From Micromonospora sp. M71_S20 (lineage in GTDB: Bacteria > Actinomycetota > Actinomycetes > Mycobacteriales > Micromonosporaceae): 64,000 bases of DNA. The stretch spans positions 372,001 through 436,000 of the forward strand of contig NZ_RCCV01000001.1 of the NCBI RefSeq assembly GCF_003664255.1, given 5' to 3'. A model generated the notes under the pieces. That model did no database searches and was not told the origin of the DNA. It worked only from the letters and a program-made list of their open reading frames with translations. The position numbers were made by a program, and so were the translations under genes. Shown piece by piece: positions 1 through 8,131 of the stretch (the first letter of the stretch is position 1; each line of letters begins with the position of its first letter).

Positions 1-2
1 AG

Positions 3-767
3 GTGCAGGAGCGCATCCCCACCGTGGTGGTGGACGACGCCCACGTCATCTACCGGATCCACAAGGGCGCCGGTGGGGGCGGCGGCCCGGTCGGCGCGCT
101 CAAGCGGATCATGAGCCGCACCTCGGCGCCGAACATCCAGGAGGTGCACGCGGTCAAGGGGGTCAGCTTCACCGCGTACCGGGGCGAGGCGGTCGGGCTG
201 ATCGGCAGCAACGGCTCCGGCAAGTCGACCATGCTGCGCGCCATCGCCGGCCTGCTGCCGGTCAACCGCGGCGCGGTCTACACGCAGGGGCAGCCCTCGC
301 TGCTCGGGGTCAACGCGGCCCTGCTCAACGACCTCTCCGGCGAGCGCAACGTCGTGCTGGGCTGCCTGGCCATGGGCATGTCGCCCGAGGAGGTGCAGCG
401 GCGGACCCCGGAGATCATCGACTTCTCCGGCATCAACCAGCGGGGCGACTTCGCCTCGCTGCCGATGCGCACCTACTCCTCCGGCATGGGGGCCCGGCTG
501 CGCTTCTCCATCGCCGCGGCCAAGAAGCACGACGTGCTGCTCATCGACGAGGCCCTCGCCACCGGCGACAAGATCTTCCGCAAGCGCAGCGAGCGGCGGG
601 TGCGGGAGCTGCGGGAGGGCGCCGGCACGGTGTTCCTCGTCAGCCACCAGCTCTCCTCGATCCGGGACACCTGCGAGCGGACGATCTGGCTGGAATCGGG
701 CGTCCTGCGCATGGACGGCCCGACCGACGAGGTCGTCCGCGAGTACGAGGCGTTCAGCGGCAAGTAG
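3..767 (+). CDS. ABC transporter ATP-binding protein, TagH-type polysaccharide/teichoic acid exporter
   Basis: Cytoplasmic ATPase that would power export of a cell-wall polymer, working with a TagG-type permease that must lie upstream of this window. Walker A (GSNGSGKST) is at about residues 68-76, the signature is YSSGMGARL, and Walker B (VLLIDEALATGD) is followed by the switch histidine in VSHQ. The inserted, glycine-rich N-terminus before the domain and the ending DEVVREYEAF are typical of TagH/RfbE/Wzt-class ATPases. No C-terminal glycan-binding domain follows, which fits TagH better than Wzt. The GTG at the window edge is only a possible start, and the gene may begin further upstream. 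The next two genes on the same strand are polyol-phosphate polymer enzymes, supporting a teichoic-acid role. Confidence 0.85.
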   Translation: MQERIPTVVVDDAHVIYRIHKGAGGGGGPVGALKRIMSRTSAPNIQEVHAVKGVSFTAYRGEAVGLIGSNGSGKSTMLRAIAGLLPVNRGAVYTQGQPSLLGVNAALLNDLSGERNVVLGCLAMGMSPEEVQRRTPEIIDFSGINQRGDFASLPMRTYSSGMGARLRFSIAAAKKHDVLLIDEALATGDKIFRKRSERRVRELREGAGTVFLVSHQLSSIRDTCERTIWLESGVLRMDGPTDEVVREYEAFSGK

Positions 768-847
768 CGCCCCGGCGCACGTACGGCATCCGCCCGGTGC
801 CGGCCGACCGCGTCGCCCCGTGGGGGCGGCGCGGTCCGCGCGTTAAG

Positions 848-891
848 GTTCATCCGGTCGCCGCGCGGGCGGAACCTTCTGTTCACGCACC
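848..891 (+). promoter_or_regulatory. possible PhoP-like GTTCA direct repeats
   Basis: GTTCATCCGGT (848-858) resembles the 11-nt unit of actinomycete PhoP boxes, and a second GTTCA starts at 881, exactly 33 nt (three units) later. The intervening two units do not match. The same stretch holds an inverted repeat AAGGTTC/GAACCTT (845-851 and 872-878). PhoP control of teichoic acid genes is known in streptomycetes; its action here is only a guess. Confidence 0.22.
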
Positions 892-911
892 CTGAGAGTG
901 AGGCTTCGGCA

Positions 912-2414
912 ATGACGCAGGACCACACCGCTGGCCCGGACGCCGCACCGGAGAACCCGGCACCGTGGCGGCCCTCGCGGACGGTGGCGGTGGTGCTGGC
1001 CGGCGGCACCGGGACCCGGCTGGGCCTCGGCATCCCGAAGCAGTTACTGAAGATCGCCGGTAAGCCGATCATCGAGCACACCCTGGCGGTCTTCGAGGCG
1101 GCGCCCGAGATCGACGAGATCGTCGTGCTGATGGCCACCGGCCACGTCGCCGACGCCCAGCAGATCGTCGACAAGGCCGGCTTCCGCAAGGTCACCAAGG
1201 TGATCGAGGGTGGCGACACCCGCAACGCCACCACCCGGATCGCGCTCGACGCCGTCGGCGAGGGCGACTGCAACATCCTCTTCCACGACGCGGTGCGGCC
1301 CCTGGTGAGCGGCCGGATCGTCCGGGAGTGCGTGAACGCGCTCTGGACGTACTCGGCGGTCGACGTGGCCATCCCGTCGGCCGACACGATCGTTCAGGTC
1401 GACGAGGACGACTGCATCACCGACATCCCGGTGCGCTCCTCGCTGCGGCGGGGCCAGACGCCGCAGGCGTTCCGCTCGGGCACCATCCGCGAGGCCTACC
1501 GGCTCGCCGAGGGCGACCCGCACTTCGCCGCCACCGACGACTGCGGCGTGGTGCTGCGCTACCTGCCCGGCACGCCGATCAAGGTCATCGACGGCTCCGA
1601 CGAGAACATCAAGGTCACCCACCCGGTCGACGTGCACCTGGCGGACAAGCTGTTCCAGCTCGCCGCCGCGCAGGCGCCCCGGGTGACCGACGAGCGCAGC
1701 TACACCGAGGAGCTGACCGGCCGGACCATCGTGATCTTCGGCGGCAGCTACGGCATCGGCCACGACCTCGCCGAGCTGGCCCGCCGCTACGGCGCGCAGG
1801 TCTTCCCGTTCAGCCGCTCCAGCACCGGCACCCACGTCGAGCGCGCCGAGGACGTCGAGGCGGCGCTGAAGACCGCCTTCGAGGCCACCGGCCGGATCGA
1901 CCACGTGGTGGTCACCGCCGGCATCCTGGAGAAGGGCGCCCTCGCCGAGATGGACCAGGAGACCATGGACCGGGTGCTCCAGGTCAACTTCGTGGGGCCG
2001 GTCATCGTGGCCCGCCAGTCGCTGCCCTACCTCCAGCAGACCAAGGGTCAGCTGCTGCTCTACACCTCCAGCTCCTACACCCGGGGCCGGGCCCGCTACG
2101 CGCTCTACTCCTCCACCAAGGCGGCCCTGGTCAACCTCACCCAGGCGCTCTCCGACGAGTGGGCGGAGTTCGGCGTACGGGTCAACTGCGTCAACCCCGA
2201 GCGGACCGCGACCCCGATGCGCACCAAGGCGTTCGGCGAGGAGCCGGAGCACACCCTGCTCGCCGCCGAGACCGTCGCCCGGTCGTCGCTGGACGTGCTG
2301 ATCTCGGACCTGACCGGTCAGGTCATCGACGTGCGTCGCGCGCCGGGCGAGGTGCCGGCCCAGCCGGGGCCGGCGCGGGTGGAGCGGGACGCCAGCCCGG
2401 CCGACGCCGGCTGA
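912..2414 (+). CDS. bifunctional cytidylyltransferase / short-chain dehydrogenase (CDP-ribitol synthesis type)
   Basis: Fusion of two enzymes. Residues about 20-255 form an IspD/TarI-like cytidylyltransferase: nucleotide-binding VVLAGGTGTRLG followed by PKQLLKIAGKPIIEH, then LFHDAVRP. Residues about 268-480 form an SDR reductase with the Rossmann start VIFGGSYGIG and the catalytic YxxxK in YALYSSTK. The same order occurs in Haemophilus Bcs1, which reduces ribulose 5-phosphate and makes CDP-ribitol, so that is the likely joint reaction. The SDR half differs from the zinc-type TarJ of Bacillus. A GTGAGG Shine-Dalgarno-like stretch precedes the ATG. It lies 36 nt before the polymer transferase and presumably feeds it. 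A simple ispD is unlikely because of the fused reductase and the neighbours. Confidence 0.8.
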   Translation: MTQDHTAGPDAAPENPAPWRPSRTVAVVLAGGTGTRLGLGIPKQLLKIAGKPIIEHTLAVFEAAPEIDEIVVLMATGHVADAQQIVDKAGFRKVTKVIEGGDTRNATTRIALDAVGEGDCNILFHDAVRPLVSGRIVRECVNALWTYSAVDVAIPSADTIVQVDEDDCITDIPVRSSLRRGQTPQAFRSGTIREAYRLAEGDPHFAATDDCGVVLRYLPGTPIKVIDGSDENIKVTHPVDVHLADKLFQLAAAQAPRVTDERSYTEELTGRTIVIFGGSYGIGHDLAELARRYGAQVFPFSRSSTGTHVERAEDVEAALKTAFEATGRIDHVVVTAGILEKGALAEMDQETMDRVLQVNFVGPVIVARQSLPYLQQTKGQLLLYTSSSYTRGRARYALYSSTKAALVNLTQALSDEWAEFGVRVNCVNPERTATPMRTKAFGEEPEHTLLAAETVARSSLDVLISDLTGQVIDVRRAPGEVPAQPGPARVERDASPADAG

Positions 2415-2450
2415 CGCGGATTTCGGGCCACGGCGGGAAACGGAGCCGAC

Positions 2451-4175
2451 ATGCGTGGTGACCTGGTTCGGAAGCTGCTCGCCCGCGCGCTGGCCACCGG
2501 CCTGGCGGTGCTGGCGTTCCTCGTCGTCGCGCTGACCGGCGCGACCGGCTGGGGGCTGGGGCTGGCCGTGGCCGCCCTCGCGGCAGCCACCTGGGAGCGG
2601 CGGGTGCGGCCGGGCGCCGACAACGCCGCCGAGACCGCGCTGGTCGCGGCGGCGATCCTGGTCGGGTACGCCCGCCGCCTCGACGCCGGCTTCGATCCCG
2701 CGCTGGCCGTGACCGCCCTGGTCCTGCTGGGGCTGGTGCTGCTGGTCAACCCGCTACGGGACGCCGGCGGCCTGGAGGTGCGCGCCGCGAACCTGCCGGT
2801 GCGCTCCTGGACGCCGCTGGTCGCCGCCCGCCTCGGCGACGCCCTGGCGGGGCTGCTCGCCCTGCTGGCGCTGGCGGCCGCCGCGGGCCTGCCGGCCGGT
2901 GTCGCGCTGGCGGCCGTGCTGCTGGTGGCCGCCGCCGCCGGGGCGATCGGGCTGGACCTGGCCCGGCGCCGGTTCCGCCCGGGCGCGGGCGGCTCGGCGG
3001 TGTCCCGCGCGCTGCGCCGGCACCGGCCCGAGTTCCTGCTGCACTTCTCCGCGCCGCCCGGCTCGGAGTACCAGGTCACCATGTGGCTGCCGTACCTGGA
3101 GCGGATCGGCCGGCCGTTCCTGGTGATGGTGCGCGAGCCGGAGTTCCTGCCGTTGATCGCGGCGGCCACCAGCGCGCCCGTGGTCTACTGCCCCACCACC
3201 AGGGCGATGGACGAGGCGCTGGTGCCGAGCCTGCGGGTGGCGTTCTACGTCAACCACGGCGCGAAGAACAGCCACTGCATCCGCTTCACCCAGCTGACCC
3301 ACGTCCAGCTGCACCACGGCGACAGCGACAAGGCCCCCAGCGCCAACCCCGTCTCGGCGATCTTCGACCGGATCTTCGTCGCCGGCCAGGCCGCCATCGA
3401 CCGGTACGCCCGCGCCGGGGTGGACATCCCGGCGGAGAAGTTCGTCGTCGTCGGCCGCCCGCAGGTCGAGTCGATCGAGGTACGCCCCGAGCCGGCGCAC
3501 GGCCGGACCAACCCGACCGTGCTCTACACGCCGACCTGGACCGGGCACAACGCGGACGCGAACTACTGCTCCCTGCCGGTGGCCGAGACCCTGCTGCGCC
3601 GGCTGCTCGACCGGGGCGCGACGGTGATCCTGCGCGCCCACCCGTACACCTCGCAGAACCCGGCCTCCGCCCGGCAGCTGGGCCGGCTCACGGAACTGCT
3701 GGCCGCGGACCGGGCCCGCAGCGGCCGGCAGCACGTCTTCGGGGCCGCCGCCAGCCGGGAGCTGACCCTCACCGAGTGCGTGAACCGCTCGGACGCGCTG
3801 ATCTCCGACGTGTCCGGGGTGATCTCCGACTACCTCTACTCCGGCAAGCCGTACGCGGTGACCGACATGGTGGACTCCGGCGACCGGTTCCCCGAGCAGT
3901 TCCCGCTCGCCGGGTCGGGCTACGTGCTGCGGCGCGACATGTCCAACGCGGACGAGGTGCTGACCGCGCTGCTGGACACCGATCCGCTGGCTCCGGCGCG
4001 ATGGGCCACCCGGAGCCGCTACCTGGGTGACTTCCCCGCCGAGTCGTACGCCGAGGCGTTCCTGGAGGCCGCGCGGCGCCAGCTCGACGGGGAGTGGAAC
4101 GCACCTGCCCCGCGCGCCGGCGGGGCCGACCTGCCGCTCGACCCGGACGAGGCGACACTCTCCCCCGCCACCTGA
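2451..4175 (+). CDS. CDP-glycerol/ribitol glycerophosphotransferase family protein (TagF/TarL-like), membrane-anchored
   Basis: Predicted polyol-phosphate polymerase of wall teichoic acid. Residues about 10-185 are very hydrophobic with several putative membrane segments; the remainder is a Glyphos_transf domain. Typical conserved patches are VQLHHGDSDK (acceptor or CDP-polyol region), LYTPTWTG, ILRAHPYTS and, near the end, ISDVSGVISDYLYSGKPYAV. At 574 residues with an N-terminal membrane part it is longer than the catalytic core alone. The ATG is preceded by a GGAG Shine-Dalgarno. It is the last gene of the visible polymer cluster; a hydrolase lies convergent 23 nt downstream. Whether the substrate is CDP-glycerol or CDP-ribitol cannot be read directly; the upstream fusion enzyme favours ribitol. 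Confidence 0.8.
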   Translation: MRGDLVRKLLARALATGLAVLAFLVVALTGATGWGLGLAVAALAAATWERRVRPGADNAAETALVAAAILVGYARRLDAGFDPALAVTALVLLGLVLLVNPLRDAGGLEVRAANLPVRSWTPLVAARLGDALAGLLALLALAAAAGLPAGVALAAVLLVAAAAGAIGLDLARRRFRPGAGGSAVSRALRRHRPEFLLHFSAPPGSEYQVTMWLPYLERIGRPFLVMVREPEFLPLIAAATSAPVVYCPTTRAMDEALVPSLRVAFYVNHGAKNSHCIRFTQLTHVQLHHGDSDKAPSANPVSAIFDRIFVAGQAAIDRYARAGVDIPAEKFVVVGRPQVESIEVRPEPAHGRTNPTVLYTPTWTGHNADANYCSLPVAETLLRRLLDRGATVILRAHPYTSQNPASARQLGRLTELLAADRARSGRQHVFGAAASRELTLTECVNRSDALISDVSGVISDYLYSGKPYAVTDMVDSGDRFPEQFPLAGSGYVLRRDMSNADEVLTALLDTDPLAPARWATRSRYLGDFPAESYAEAFLEAARRQLDGEWNAPAPRAGGADLPLDPDEATLSPAT

Positions 4176-4198
4176 CGCCCTGCCTCGGGTGGGAACGG

Positions 4199-4939
4199 TC
4201 AGCGGTAGTCGACGAGGTCCAGGACCGCCTCGGGGGCCTCGACGTGGGCGTTGTGCCCGAGGCCGGGCAGGGTGGCGACCGGCACGCCCAGCTCCCTGAG
4301 CTGGGCGTCGGTGACCATGGGGTCGTGCTCGCCGCGGGCCAGCAGCACGGGCACGTCGGTCGCGGCCAGCAGGGCGGGCAGGTCCGGCGCGCCCACGCCG
4401 AACGCGGCCGGGTCCATCGCCAGCCGCCAGCGACCGTCGACCTGCCGCAGCCCGGCCTCCACGACGGGATGGTCCGGGGCGAAGAGCCCGGTCAGTCCGG
4501 CCACCCGCAGGTAGCGGCGGGCGGCCTCGTCCCGGCTGGCGAACCAGGTCACCGGCCGGGCCGCCAACTCACCCGCCTTCGCCAGCTCCGCCGGCGACCA
4601 GACGGCCTTGATGCCGAGCCCGACCATGGCGTCGACGGGCAGCCCGGCGCTGCGGGCGGCCAGTGCCAGACCGACCACCCCGCCGAGGGAGTGCCCCAGC
4701 ACGACGAGCCGGTCCCCCGCCGCGAGCCCCGCGGCGATCCGCGCGGCCAGGCCCGGGAACGAGTACTCCGGCAGCGGTGGCGACCAGCCGTGACCGGCGA
4801 GGTCCGGCGCCAGCCACCGCCCCGCCCACCGACGCTCCAGCAGCGGCGCCCGGGGCAGCCACACGTCGCCGGTCGCACCCATGCCGTGCAGCAGCAGGAG
4901 CACCCGCCGGCCGTCCCGGTCACCCGACTCATCGACCAT
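4199..4939 (-). CDS. alpha/beta hydrolase
   Basis: Soluble esterase/lipase-like hydrolase of about 246 residues. Oxyanion region LLLLHGMGATGDVW, nucleophile elbow GHSLGG, acidic residue in ARGEHDPMV and catalytic histidine in LPGLGHNAHVEAP are all present and correctly ordered. I chose the ATG at 4939 because the longer upstream reading (to 4993) adds only low-complexity residues before the first beta strand. Substrate is unknown; the gene stands alone between the convergent polymer cluster and the terminator of the peptidase gene upstream. Confidence 0.82.
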   Translation of the reverse strand: MVDESGDRDGRRVLLLLHGMGATGDVWLPRAPLLERRWAGRWLAPDLAGHGWSPPLPEYSFPGLAARIAAGLAAGDRLVVLGHSLGGVVGLALAARSAGLPVDAMVGLGIKAVWSPAELAKAGELAARPVTWFASRDEAARRYLRVAGLTGLFAPDHPVVEAGLRQVDGRWRLAMDPAAFGVGAPDLPALLAATDVPVLLARGEHDPMVTDAQLRELGVPVATLPGLGHNAHVEAPEAVLDLVDYR

Positions 4940-4998
4940 GGGCGCAGTGTGCCACCCACCGGACGCCGTGAGCGAGGGCCGTGACCCGGACACGACAT

Positions 4999-5034
4999 CG
5001 GGCGCCGGCCCCGGAATCCGGGGGCCGACGCCCG
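4999..5034 (-). terminator. hairpin downstream of the C39-type peptidase gene
   Basis: Near-perfect inverted repeat with one mismatch and one bulge, closing on a 2-nt loop, starting 11 nt after the peptidase stop. No T-run follows, as is usual for these actinomycete hairpins. Confidence 0.55.
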
Positions 5035-5044
5035 ACGGTGTCGC

Positions 5045-5878
5045 TCAGGCGGAGTAGCCGCGGGTGGCGGCCCAGTTCGCGAGGGCGATGGTGCTGATCC
5101 AGTACGAGGCGGTCGCCGGGTTGGCCGAGTCGGCGATCTTCACCAGCCGCCCCTCGTCCTGGTAGCCGACCACGGCGATGTAGTGGCCGCCGGGGAAGGA
5201 GTGCCAGCCGCCGTCGGTGTCCGTGGCGCTGCCGGCGACGTTGACCACGACGCCCCGCCCGTCGGCGATGGCCGCGACGACGTCGGCCTGGAGCCGGTCC
5301 ATCTGGGCCGGGGTGGCCGCGCCACCAGGGATCATCCGGGTCCGGTACGGGTCGCCCTTCACCACCGCGTTCAGCACGCGGGTGGTGTCCTGGGCCGAGT
5401 CGGTGCCCATCTGGTCGGTACCCAACTGGGCACCGAGGGCGTCCTGGCTGCGCACGATGCCGGCGGCGCTGAGGGCGTGCCGGACGGCCGCCGGACCACA
5501 GTTGTAGAAGGTGGTCTGGGCCTGGTAGTCGTAGTCCAGGGTCTTGGCGGCCGGGGGCTTCGGCGGCTCCGGCTTGCGGGTCAGGTCCGGGTCCGGGGCG
5601 GCGCTGGAGGCGCGGGCCGACGGGGCCGCGCTGGACGCGGCCGGGGCGGCGCTGGACGGGGCGGTCGCGGCCCTGGCCTGGCTGCGCGAGGCCGCGGTGT
5701 CGTCCCGCAGTTCGGTCGCGGCCACCGGGGCCTGCGCGGCGGCGGGGGCCTCGTCGGCTCCGGCCAACAGCGCGCCCGTGCCCGACGCCAGCACGAGCGC
5801 CGCGGCGGACGCGGCGGCCAGCTGGTACGGACGCTCGGACGTGAGGCGACGCAACTGTCGCTTGAGGTGGTGCTTCAC
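5045..5878 (-). CDS. secreted C39-family (papain-like) peptidase
   Basis: Secreted protein of about 277 residues. A basic start (KHHLKRQLRRL) and a hydrophobic stretch rich in Ala/Leu/Val form a signal peptide. An Ala/Ser-rich linker of about 70 residues follows, then a C39-like peptidase domain with the catalytic cysteine at about residue 127 (TFYNCGPAAVRHAL), the histidine in FPGGHYIAVVGYQ and the third residue in VKIADSANP. The GTG at 5878 has a strong GGAGG Shine-Dalgarno; the longer reading to 6130 runs into the riboswitch and is rejected. A ydaO-type riboswitch lies upstream, so expression is probably controlled by cyclic di-AMP, as for many actinobacterial cell-wall hydrolases. The true substrate is unknown; wall peptide cleavage is an inference. 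Confidence 0.8.
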   Translation of the reverse strand: MKHHLKRQLRRLTSERPYQLAAASAAALVLASGTGALLAGADEAPAAAQAPVAATELRDDTAASRSQARAATAPSSAAPAASSAAPSARASSAAPDPDLTRKPEPPKPPAAKTLDYDYQAQTTFYNCGPAAVRHALSAAGIVRSQDALGAQLGTDQMGTDSAQDTTRVLNAVVKGDPYRTRMIPGGAATPAQMDRLQADVVAAIADGRGVVVNVAGSATDTDGGWHSFPGGHYIAVVGYQDEGRLVKIADSANPATASYWISTIALANWAATRGYSA

Positions 5879-6023
5879 GGTTTCCTCCACGGGCTCGGGG
5901 GTGAGCGGCCGTCGGTCCGCGCCGAGGGCAGAACGGACCGACCGCGCGGACGGGCGTCCGGGCGGGTGTGGGCCACTCAGGGGATGCGCCCGGGATGCCG
6001 GGCGACGGACGGTGACCGGTGGG

Positions 6024-6107
6024 TCAGCTCGTGACCTGGGGGCGGACGAGCGCGGGCACCGCGGCGCCGTGGAGACGGCGGAACCGAGGGGTGGACGGGT
6101 GTGGCAT
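6024..6107 (-). CDS. short ORF (27 aa) between riboswitch and peptidase
   Basis: ATG at 6107 sits about 10 nt after a GGAAGGAG ribosome-binding site that itself begins just 3' of the riboswitch P1 stem. The predicted peptide is basic (MPHPSTPRFRRLHG...) and ends 145 nt before the peptidase start. It may be a real leader ORF translated when the riboswitch is open, or an accidental reading. No homologue is recognised. Confidence 0.35.
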   Translation of the reverse strand: MPHPSTPRFRRLHGAAVPALVRPQVTS

Positions 6108-6131
6108 GAGGATGGAACTCCTTCCGACACC

Positions 6132-6254
6132 GCCGACCGGGTTAGCTGACGGATTCGGGCGGGAAGAACGCCCTACCACGGGCCCACGGGCCCGCGGATT
6201 CACCCCAACAAGCACTGGGTCCCCGGTTCGTCGTTCACGATTAGGCGGGTCGGC
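6132..6254 (-). ncRNA. cyclic di-AMP (ydaO/yuaA) riboswitch
   Basis: On the minus strand the P1 stem is GCCGACC (6248-6254) pairing with GGTCGGC (6132-6138). Between them are the hallmark blocks GGGGTGAATCC, GTAGGGCG and CCCGAATCCG, ending in CCGTCAGCTAACCCGG, which is the most conserved 3' block of this class in actinobacteria. About 123 nt, a typical size. It lies about 35 nt downstream of a sigma70-like promoter and upstream of the secreted peptidase, the standard arrangement for c-di-AMP-controlled wall hydrolases. Confidence 0.9.
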
Positions 6255-6297
6255 GCGGCGTCGCCTCTGGCGATCGGGTACCGCACCGGACGCGCCG

Positions 6298-6326
6298 ACA
6301 TTACTGGCCGGTCCGCGCCCTGCCAA
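6298..6326 (-). promoter_or_regulatory. sigma70-type promoter for the riboswitch/peptidase transcript
   Basis: Minus-strand TTGGCA (6321-6326), a 17-nt spacer, then TAATGT (6298-6303). Predicted transcription start near 6290, leaving about 36 nt before the riboswitch. The rest of the 6327-6575 gap shows no gene or clear signal. Confidence 0.6.
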
Positions 6327-6575
6327 CCCCGTCCCACCTGCTTAAACCTTGATCGGGAGACAATTTTTGCGGGCACTTCGCCACTGACGCGACTCAATGG
6401 GACGACCGTTTCTGCGGGCGCCTCCGGGTGATAACGGGACGAGTGGCGGACATCGGCGCCGAAACCCCGGCGGGAATCGACCGGGCCGCGCCGGATGACC
6501 GGTTCGCCGACGGGGTGACCGGCGTCACCGAAACGGTCGGGATTTCGTCGGCGGGCACTGCGGTCGCCGGGGCGG

Positions 6576-7820
6576 TCAGCGCGAGTCGACGTACGCCGGT
6601 CGGTGGTCGTCGTGCGGATCGGCGGTCCGGGGGCGCGGCACGGCGTTGCCCCGCTCCCCCGGCGGCGTCGCCCCGGGGCCGCCGGAGTGCGTCCCGGCGT
6701 CGCCCCCGTCCCGCGGCGTCGCCCGGGCCAGCCTGCGCGGGGTGAGCAACCGCATCATCGGCGTCTCGACGACGCGGTGCAACAGGCCGGCCAGGGCCAG
6801 GTTGACCAGCAGGAAGCCGAGCACCACCGCCGGCCCCCGCCAGCCGGTGAAGCCGACGCCCCAGTCGCCGGTGAGCCGCAGGACGGTGATCATCACCAGG
6901 ACGTGCACCAGGTAGAAGGCGAAGGAGACCTCACCGAGCCAGATCATCGGACGGGACCGCCACGGCGAGCGCCGCCCGCGCACGTCCGCGTCCGCGGCCG
7001 CGGCGATGACCAGGATGTACGCCACCGAGAGCAGCGCCGCCCACAGTTCGGCGCGGACCCACTGCGCGGCGACCACCCAGGTCGCCACGAAGACCAGGCT
7101 GGCCAGCGGCAGGCCCGGCCCACGCCACCGGCCGCGCCGCATCAGCTCGGCGGCGGCCACGCCCATCCAGAACTCCAGCGACCGCACCGGCGGGAAGATC
7201 TGGGTGAACCACCAGCGGCTCTCCTCCGGCACCAGCGCCTGGGCCGGCCAGAGCGCCAGGATGAGCAGCGGCACCGCGACCACGACGGCCCACAGCGCCC
7301 ACGGCCGGGCCCGGCGGATCAGCGGCAGCGCCAACGGCAGGCAGAGGTAGAAGAAGAACTCGCAGGACAGCGACCAGCTGACGGTGTTGATGCTGTAGAA
7401 GTGGCCCGGCCGGGGGTCCCACGCCTGGAGGAGGAACAGGTTCTCCACCGCGACGAACCGGTCCACGGGGTCGGCGAGCCAGGCCGCGACCGCCAGGGCC
7501 GCCGCCCACAGCACCACGTGGCTCGGCCAGATCTTGGCCACCCGGCGCCGCCAGAACGCCCGACGGGTGTCGGTGGGTCGGGCCGACCAGACCAGCACGA
7601 AGCCGCTGAGGATGAAGAAGAACTGCACGCCCGACAGGCCGAGGGCGAAGGCCCAGTCCACGACGGCCTTCTGGCCGGGCTCGGCGATGATGCCCATCGT
7701 CGCCACGTGGAACCCGAAGACGAGCAGGGCGGCGACCCAGCGCAGCCCGGTCAGCGACGGCAGGCGGCTGGCCGGGGACGCGGGCCGGACGGCCGGCGCG
7801 GCGGTCGCGGCGTCGTTCAT
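6576..7820 (-). CDS. membrane acyltransferase family 3 (OatA/ExoZ-like)
   Basis: Integral membrane O-acyltransferase, about 414 residues with some ten predicted hydrophobic segments. The N-terminal signature LTGLRWVAALLVFGFH contains the family Arg-x10-His active-site pair, and the next segments (GVQFFFILSGFVLVW, FWRRRVAKIWPSH, WSLSCEFFFYL) match acyltransferase_3. It would move acyl groups from inside the cell onto a glycan or small molecule. I start it at the ATG 7820 (MNDAATAAP), as the upstream extension is low-complexity. The C-terminal tail is Gly/Pro-rich and soluble. The acceptor is unknown; nearby wall-polymer genes make a surface glycan plausible. Confidence 0.82.
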   Translation of the reverse strand: MNDAATAAPAVRPASPASRLPSLTGLRWVAALLVFGFHVATMGIIAEPGQKAVVDWAFALGLSGVQFFFILSGFVLVWSARPTDTRRAFWRRRVAKIWPSHVVLWAAALAVAAWLADPVDRFVAVENLFLLQAWDPRPGHFYSINTVSWSLSCEFFFYLCLPLALPLIRRARPWALWAVVVAVPLLILALWPAQALVPEESRWWFTQIFPPVRSLEFWMGVAAAELMRRGRWRGPGLPLASLVFVATWVVAAQWVRAELWAALLSVAYILVIAAAADADVRGRRSPWRSRPMIWLGEVSFAFYLVHVLVMITVLRLTGDWGVGFTGWRGPAVVLGFLLVNLALAGLLHRVVETPMMRLLTPRRLARATPRDGGDAGTHSGGPGATPPGERGNAVPRPRTADPHDDHRPAYVDSR

Positions 7821-8131
7821 GCCGGCATCCCGACGATCCGCAGGGTCACCAGCACGTACGTCTCCTCCTCGACCCCGTCCCCAGGCGCCCCGAGGGGCCC
7901 GTGGGCGGCCCACCGGTCGGCGCCGCCCCGCCGGGCACCCTACCCGCCGCACCTGAGGCTCTGTTCCGTCCCGTCCGTGAGTGCCCGTTCTGTCCCGTGG
8001 GGGAATCCCCGTTCCTGTCGTCCCTGGGTGACCGTTCCGTCCCCGCGCGTGACGGCGGTGGCGGCCGTCCGGGTTGCGGCCGATCGGTGGCTAGTATTCC
8101 CAGACCCGGAGGTGACGAGAGGCGGGGACGG

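Noticed and set aside
5879..6130. Longer N-terminus for the C39 peptidase starting at 6130
   Set aside because: It would start within the 3' end of the riboswitch region and lacks a ribosome-binding site, while the GTG at 5878 has GGAGG and opens a signal peptide.
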